Assembly (NCBI GenBank): GCA_900312665.1
Contig: ONZQ02000013.1
Location: 744,001-808,000, forward strand
Origin: Cephalotrichum gorgonifer
Taxonomy: Eukaryota; Ascomycota; Sordariomycetes; Microascales; Microascaceae
DNA length: 64,000 nucleotides
Direction of reading: 5' to 3'
The position numbers were made by a program, and so were the translations under genes. Shown piece by piece: positions 57,015-64,000 of the stretch (positions are counted from its first letter, which is position 1; each line of letters begins with the position of its first letter). Under the pieces are notes generated by a model, which was not told where the DNA came from, did not search any database, and worked only from the letters and a program-made list of their open reading frames with translations.

Positions 57015-60000
57015 TTATGTCACCATCACGCTCCGAAACGCGTTCGATATCTCGCTCTCCGACGGGGCGTGAGCGGACAGGCCGTCCGGCCCCGGTGCCG
57101 ACGCCACCCCTGCCGCGATCCTCTCCTCCATCAGCCGGACGAGCACCGCGGGAACGGCATCATCAGTTGCGCGGATCGTGAGGCGGACCATCTATTATAA
57201 CACCCCGCATTAGTATACTTGAGCTCTTCTTGGCAGATAGGTGCGGGGGGGGGTAGAAAAGGAGAGGGCAAACTTACCTGCGTGGCGTAGTTAGGCTCCA
57301 GCCTCAATAGACACCCAAACTTCCCCCCCTCGGAAGTGTGCAGCACCCCGGCCCCGACGAAGTTACTCTTGTTGGGATCCACCCCCTCGAGTACCCTCCA
57401 CCTGAACCCCTCAATCGTCTTCCTCAGGAACCCCTCAGAGATGGCCCTCCTGTCGTCCCCGTCCCTGGGGACGCCGCCGGCGCGCCCGAAGATGCGCTGC
57501 GCCTCGCGCGGCGCGCCCCCGATCTGCTTCCACCTCCTGAAGAAGTCCTCCGCCGTGAGGTCCGCCGGGTCCATGAACTTGTGCGCCGCGACCGGTAGCT
57601 TGAGCGTGAGGGCCTGCAGCGCGCCCGCGAGGTAGGAGATGCGCATCGTGGGGCTCTTGTCGAAGACGTGATGCGCCTCGAACATGATGACCTGCTGCGA
57701 CTGCGCCCCCTGTGCGATGTTGCTGTCCGGCAGGCCCTTGACGTCCCACGTGAGCTTCTTCTTGTCCCCCTCGTCAAGGTCTAGTGTCGTCGTGAAGGAG
57801 CCCATGCTCGTCGGCGTCCTGTTCTTGAAGTACAGAATCAAGCACGCCATCTGCCCGCGGTACTCGGACCGCACGCCAACCTGTATCTGCCCATCCTCGA
57901 AGAGGACGCCGTCGGCCTTGGTGAGAAGCCTGTTGTAGCCCGGCTCCCACCCAGGCGAGAGGTGAGCCGCACTGGCTAGGTTCGGTACCTTGAGCATCTT
58001 AGGCTCCGCAGATCCGATGTTGGACATGTCGAGGCCTGCGAGGTCGTTCATCCCGCCCTGACCGTTAGCACCGCCGCCGTTCGCTTGCCCGGTAGCATCC
58101 GGGCGCACAGCCGTGCTGAACGTGCGCTTGAGACCGCCGTTCTTGGCCATACCAAGCTCGGTGGAATCGGTATTGGCTGACTTGCCTCCGACGATCCACG
58201 TCCTCCTGTCGCTGGTGTTTGCGTGCCTCTGGTGCAGTCGGGAGAGGAGGGCCGACTCTCTCTCCGGGAAGGGCGGCATTTCATCGCACACGGTCCTCAG
58301 GAGGTCATCCGTCGGCATACTGGCCAGGGCCAGATACTCACACGCACGCTGCTGAAGCTCCGAGTCGAGTGTATGGGTGTAGAGCTCGAAGATGCCGAGG
58401 AGCTGGGGCTTGATCTCAGGGAAGAGGTTGACGAATTTGATAAAGCACGACAAGATCATGGCACGCGTGCCGGATGTGCACGCTGCTAGCTTTCCCTGGA
58501 GGGCGAGGAACTGCTCAATCGGGCTGCTATGCGGCTGGTCGGCGAGTAGGTGCCCGAACTCGCCGAGGATATAGGCACCGATCTTGACCAGGGTCTCGTG
58601 GCAGTGGTCCTGCTTCACGTATTGCAGTGCATTCTGTGCCGCGTACACCTGGAGCTCCTCGTTATTGGTGACGATCTGAATCACCCGTTGCCATACCTCG
58701 TCGCTGACGTGATCACCTGCCATGCCAATCAGCCTTAGCGAGATGTCGACATACCACTGGACGTCGGTGGCATATTTCTCGGTCAAGATTGCAATCTTAA
58801 GGACCATCTCTTCGCGAATGGCGAAGTCCGCGTTCTGGAGGTAATGAAGAAGCTCCCCAACAATGGCCCTTGCGTTGGACGAGTCACACATGCTGTACAG
58901 GAGGTCCAGCCCCTTTCTCCGGACACTGATATCCCTGTCCTTTAGGGATCCTATGATGATATCCTGGTGTTGCTTGATGGGGTCCAGCGTCTCCGTTCGC
59001 GCGGCAAGATGGGTCATCGCGTCGAGGCCGAGGTAGCGGACATTAGTCTCCCGCGACTGGATAAACTTGCCTAGACGTGACGAGATTTGCTTCATAAGCG
59101 TGTCTTCGGTGTCTAGGTGAATGATGAGGTTGATTGCTTCGAAGAGGACAGCATTCTGGGCGTTGTTTTGCTGTACGTTCTTGGTCTGCTCCATCGCCAC
59201 CTCGAGAATCTTTTGTAGAGAATCACGAATCATGGTCCGAATATGGGTGTCCTCTGTTCTCCATGTTAATCAGGTAGTCCCGGAACAAGAAAGGCCGACC
59301 ACGTTCCCCCCGAGGATAAACTCACCAGAAGGAGGGAAGTATTGGAGCAAGCGAAGCAGCTTGACTTGGAGCCAAGGACATGGGACCTTGTAATACAAGT
59401 AATCTTGAGTGTACTCGTCATCGATCAAAATCCGCTTTAGGCGGGCAGCAGCCTTTGCGTAAGCCCCTTTGTACTGTTCGAGGTTGTCCTGGGAGAGGGC
59501 CATGACCAAGGAAGTGACGGACAGGGCCACTCCAATATCCGGGTCATCCATCAGAGATATTATCCGTTCCGCCCAGGCAGGCTGGACAATGTCCTGGTGC
59601 TTTCGGTACAGCCGTAGCAACGTCAGGGCAGCCTTCTTCTTCACGAACGACTTCGAAGCCCTAACCCCACCGTCAGTCTCACGTCGAGGAAGAGCAGAGC
59701 CGTGGATCTTACGGAGATATGAGAAGTCGGTGGACTTCTCCGCTCAGAGCCTCTCCCATCTCCCGACCTCCGATGTTGGCGATAGCGTGTAGAGCTAGGC
59801 AGTTGAACAGCTCGTTGTTGTCGAGGAGATCTTTCCTTATGCTGTTGACGACAAGATGTAGGAGCTCGTGCTTTTCATGGAGGAACAGCGTCATGGCCAG
59901 GTAGCCAATCTGCTTTTCGGAGTACTTATTGGCTGAAATGAGGTTGACTGCCTCGAGGTGGCCAAAGTCGACATTCCATCCTAGGATGTAGATATATAGC

Positions 60001-60397
60001 AGCTATGATAGCGTCAGCAACCCGTTAGGGAGGCAGTCAGTCACAAGGAAGATAAAGGGATCTAACCTTGCAGACATATTTCTTCTTGTGATAACCGCTT
60101 AAATTGCCATCTACGCCGTGTTAGAGTCTCGATGGGGGCTATTAGGACGGGTAGTGAAGCGCAACCCGGCATTACCTTTGAACTTTTGTCTACAGAATGG
60201 TATCAGCCTACGCACTTCCCGCTGAGGTATCTATTGACATTGACATACCGGATATTCGCCAACTCCTTGTTGATCCGCTTCTCCTCGAGGTCGCGGGCTC
60301 TCGCATTCCTCAAGTCGGCAATGAATTGCACGAGGCCGCGCATGTTGGAATTGCCATTGGTCGAGCGGCCGAGGAAGCCACCCGTAGAAGTAGACAT
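57015..60397 (-). CDS. APL3: AP-2 clathrin adaptor complex, alpha subunit
   Basis: Large alpha subunit of the plasma-membrane endocytic adaptor AP-2. Exons: 60397-60249, 60189-60176 (14 nt), 60110-60067, 60002-59713, 59660-59326, 59253-57278, 57191-57015; 994 residues. The trunk begins MRGLVQFIADLRNARARDLE; exons 1-4 rejoin ELANIR|QKFK|DGNLSGYHKKKYVCK|LLYIYILGWNVDF. GYHKKKYVCK is the basic phosphoinositide-binding patch of AP-2 alpha. Adaptin HEAT repeats follow (NIGGREMGEALSGEVHRLL, VRYLGLDAMTHLA), then a Gly/Asn-rich hinge at about residue 650 and the appendage domain (KADGVLFEDGQIQVGVRSEY). The last exon adds MVRLTIRATDDAVPAVLVRL and ends SNAFRSVMVT. Length and order agree with the family. 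Six introns of 52-86 bp make it the most interrupted gene here. Confidence 0.95.
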
Positions 60398-63300
60398 TGT
60401 AGCGGCGAGTGTCAGACACGGACTGTCACCAAAGATCGACCCGACTTCCAAATGCCTCGATTACCTGCCCGGGGTAGCTAGACTGAACCGAGCTGCGCGG
60501 ATATGGCAGCAATCGTGGACACGATCCGGAGAAAATGGAAGGTACCAATGCGCACACCGAGTGTTCTATGGTTAATACTCCATTTGCGACACGGGATCGA
60601 TAGGGATTGGGTCGAGCGGTTGTTCGGAAGGGTCGGTAGGGCGGCGAAAGCGCGGTCTCGATATTAGTCTGAGTAGACTCGGTTCGGTATCGATACAGGG
60701 TTAAGATGCCTTCAGGCGAGTAGCTGGTGTATTCGCGTATTCCCTAATCTCCCACTCCTCTTCTATGCGCAGCTCGGGATGCTCTCGAGTTTCGCTTGTC
60801 AACCACGTGCTGCTGTCCGGCCTCGATCGGGGGAGATTGGGTTCGGATGCGGGGAACTTGGTCTGAGACTGAGTAGAACGCAGGTAGAAGTGAAAATAGG
60901 GCGGACAGCTACCAACAGGTAATTTAGAATGCCGTGCGAGTAACTGGCCGTGATCCAGCAATGTAGTTCAGGTCGGGCCTGCGTATACAGACGGTAGTAT
61001 GTCCTATCCCGGTTGCATGAAGCTTGGTCCGAAGTCTCCAATTCTCGAATCCAGGGGGAACACGCCAAGAAAACGTGACCTGGAGAAATAAAGTGGGGAA
61101 CCACGAGAATGGGGCCGTGCATGTCCAAGTGGCCAAAGGGTCTCAGCACGAATGTGAGTAGCTGGAAGCACGCTAATTCCAATAACTACATAATAGTACA
61201 GCGCTCCCTCCAAGACCCCTCAGGGTTCTTACTCATAGGCGGTACTTAACCCAACCCATACTTCTCAGCCGCCTACCCCATTGTTCCCCGGGGCCATTAT
61301 CTACCACGACCATGTTGGCTAATCCGCACAATGGCCATAGCGGTATTCACCACGGCTATATAGATATGTGGGTATCGTAGAATATTAGTAGATATATTTA
61401 CATAACCGAGACTCTGAACTAGTTAACACGGCCGAGGCCGACACGTCGACGTTCCGCGTCGCCTGGTTGATCTTGGTGGGATGCCGCCAGACAAGCTGAT
61501 GCATGCCTAGTAGGCGAAGCTAAACACAGTCAAACAAGTGGGCATCTCGTCTCCACCAACGCGGAGGCTGATCGCCACGAGTTGTGTTTATCCGGGCCTA
61601 TGATGGCGCTGAGGTCTGCCTTATCCTCAAGGCCGTCCGGGGACTACGCAAGGAGTTTAGCAAGGACGGCGCGGCTCGTCGATGCTGCCCCACGGGGCAC
61701 AGGGCCAGCCAACGCAAGGCTCGGGCAAGTGCAGGGTCCCGGAGGAGGTGAAGAGTGACCAAAGCACTGGAATGCGTTGTAGGACCGCCGGGTAAGAGAC
61801 GAGTCTGGGTCATAGATGAAGCCGAAATTCAGCTAGCTCTGATGGCTATGCCGCATATATTGAAAGGACGTCACGGGATGACGAGCTGGCCCCGGTGGTC
61901 CGTCATAGAACCCTCCACGTGCCCCAAAGGAGTCGCTGCGGTACTCGGGCTAGTGCCGACGACACCGGCGACGCGGCGCGCAAATATCAGGGAGAGGCCG
62001 GATGAGCTAGTCTAGATTGTGCCATCGAGTGAGCTTAGTGTAGCCGAGTAGGATCATGCGGCGCCTCTGAAACCGCCAGGATCATCGTCGTCATTGGAAG
62101 CTCTGCGTCAACGTGTTGTACTCCCCAAGTCAGGACAATATCGACCTTGATTTCTCTAGGTGTGTATTGGTGTGTGTATGGAGCAAGGCAGCGCTATAAT
62201 ACCGAGCAGGCGATTGGATGAGTATACCTGCACTTGGAGGTGGTGGGGAAAATGGCTTCTGGGCAATGTCCAAGCGATAGTAGGAAACGATGCACTAAGT
62301 CTTGGCAAGGATCGAGGATGGGGTAGAGCGAAGGAGTAGCTAGCGGCAACATTCCCGGATTTCCAAGAACTCATATCCAAGAAAAACTAACGTCGTACCC
62401 ATAGCAGAGAGCAGAACAATTAAACATGCCATCGCCTCATATGGGGTTAAGGGAAGGGGGAAAGCCGATGGGATATGTGCATTCTAGTCTACATGCAATG
62501 TTATTGGATTATGCGTGTCTGGGCATCACTGCTTAGGACTCGAAGTTGGTGGTTTAAACGAGCAAGCATGTCAAACTTACACTTGGTAGGAATCTTGGGA
62601 ACAGGGAGCGGCCCCGCTCCGGCCCGCCCGGCATGACGGACCGTCGCGTTCATGATACGAAAAGTGGAGACCCGGAGGTCAGACCAATCACACGCATAAC
62701 TACTGTCGGGATATCTCCAGACCGGCGGTTCCTCGAGTCGAGTCCCGGGTCAACGTCGCAGAGAGAATCGTAGTCCAGATCCCAGTGCAGGTCCTCATAT
62801 TCCTGTCGCAGTAGGACCCTGTCATTTATGGCTTAACCTACCGGGATGACGGAATCCATCGGACCGGTGTGTTGCGTTTGATTTCACAGCAATTTTAGAA
62901 CATTATGAGAAGAGGAGCCGCTGCGACCAGCGTGCACGATGGGCGAGCATACATGGTTGCGGGAGGAGTTACTACGCCCTTAGCTCCTGAGGTACTTTCC
63001 TGGCCTGAGACGCGACTGTATGGCCTATATCAGAGCTCGACACATAGCCGGTCACACACCACCTCTCCTACCCATCAAAATAGCTACTACCTTCATCCTT
63101 CAAATTTCGAAGCATCTTTATTTAGGTTTGTGTTTACGAGGGAACACTTCGTTAATGTCCGAGCCCCAAATTTTAATTATAAGAAGCACATTGTATAAAC
63201 CCATTAGGTACTAAATCCTTGACATACTGGCGATTTGGACTGTGAGAGTGAAATACTTTCAAATAGGTGAAACATCTGGTGTACTGCCTTGTACTATTGC

Positions 63301-64000
63301 TACCAACCGGATAGCTAAGGTCTAATTTGAAGGACCAGCCGATAGTACTAAACCTGTAGAGAGAAACCAGGCGAGCCCGGCTCGAATAGCAAGCCTACAT
63401 GTATGTTCTTTTGGCTGGCGGGATACATATTTGGGCTTAGGCGGGACGGGCCATAGTGGACGTTTATACATTGAGACAGCTCCTCCCTCTCCTCTTCACC
63501 TCCCTTCCCACAAGGTATAAATCCAAGATTTGACTACTTACTCTAATGATTTGAAGGGCAGCGAGAACACTCGTTTCATTTGCACGAGGTAGGCTAGTGT
63601 AAAGCCGACAGCACTTGGAGAGTTGTGTTACCGACCCGCATTCCATTGAAAATTTTAGCTTTAGTCGGACTATCCAAAACGGTAGACGTCATGTATCAAT
63701 GAATACACCCTCAACGTTCGTTATCACCTTAATATTGGAGGTAGGTACTCGTGGAAGAAAAAGAGCAAGATGAAGATGTCAGGTACGAAGTCTAACATTG
63801 GCGAGTGACAGGTAACGGAGGGGTTCAGGGCCCCCGGGACAAGGGGCCCCGCTTGGGCCCACGTGACCGGAATTTATACCGACCTCTAAGCAATAGCACT
63901 TGCGATTATCGCGACTAAAAGCTTCTCCAATAAACCCGTGACTCGGAGCTCTCCCACCCAACGACGATGAGGCGCTAGACCTTCTAGTCGCTTAGATACC
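60398..64000. other. Gene-free right end, 3.6 kb
   Basis: No supportable gene. Start of APL3 promoter, then AT-rich DNA (for example 61360-61410 and 63090-63200) alternating with GC-rich patches. Short frames near 61590-61750 (+) and 62670-62835 (-) have a protein-like composition but stop quickly and match nothing I know; decayed genes or a decayed element are possible. No terminal repeats or transposase motifs seen. Confidence 0.4.

Overview
The window is nuclear DNA of a filamentous ascomycete, most likely a Sordariomycete. The evidence is single-copy eukaryotic housekeeping genes with short introns (mostly 50-160 bp, GT...AG, frequent CTAAC-type branch sites), GC-rich third positions, a nuclear tRNA-Ser, and filamentous-fungal versions of proteins such as a long ING/PHD protein and a Tcp11/SOK1 protein. 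One 20-N assembly gap lies at 31011-31030. I saw no bacterial operons, CRISPR arrays, intact transposons or viral genes.

Layout. 0-7.4 kb: the 3'-truncated TAF4 gene (TFIID) and YSH1 (pre-mRNA 3'-end endonuclease) diverge from a shared promoter; YSH1 converges on the mitochondrial ornithine carbamoyltransferase gene. 7.4-15.2 kb: an F-box protein gene, a short membrane-protein reading frame split by a 14-bp duplication, a conserved fungal protein of unknown function, and VTI1 (Qb-SNARE). 15.9-16.1 kb: a tRNA-Ser(AGA) gene and a decayed copy beside it. 18.0-23.4 kb: a SET-domain protein, a type II membrane protein, and the PLP-homeostasis (YggS/PROSC) protein. 23.4-36.0 kb: a gene desert of about 12.6 kb with microsatellites and the gap. 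36.0-46.0 kb: SOK1/Tcp11, a DSC2/UBAC2-like rhomboid pseudoprotease, a cis-prenyltransferase (dolichol synthesis), and an ING-family PHD protein. 49.9-60.4 kb: an F-box/LRR protein, the V-ATPase a subunit (VPH1) and AP-2 alpha (APL3). 60.4-64.0 kb: no supportable gene.

The genes do not form one pathway. Several serve the endomembrane system (VTI1, VPH1, APL3, DSC2, the cis-prenyltransferase) and others serve transcription, chromatin or RNA processing (TAF4, YSH1, ING/PHD, SET), but I infer no operon-like or biosynthetic cluster. Exon structures were worked out by hand from splice consensus, reading-frame continuity and family conservation.

The most unexpected signal is in noncoding DNA. The 8-mer TACGAGTA and its relative TACAAGTA occur about 26 times (either strand), against roughly four expected by chance, and most copies lie in the gene-free blocks. 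Other observations are the 14-bp tandem duplication that splits a small open frame, a 14-nt microexon in APL3, a perfect 16-bp CACGTG palindrome, a 100-bp tandem repeat, and the tRNA-Ser pseudogene. I found no clear new biological system.
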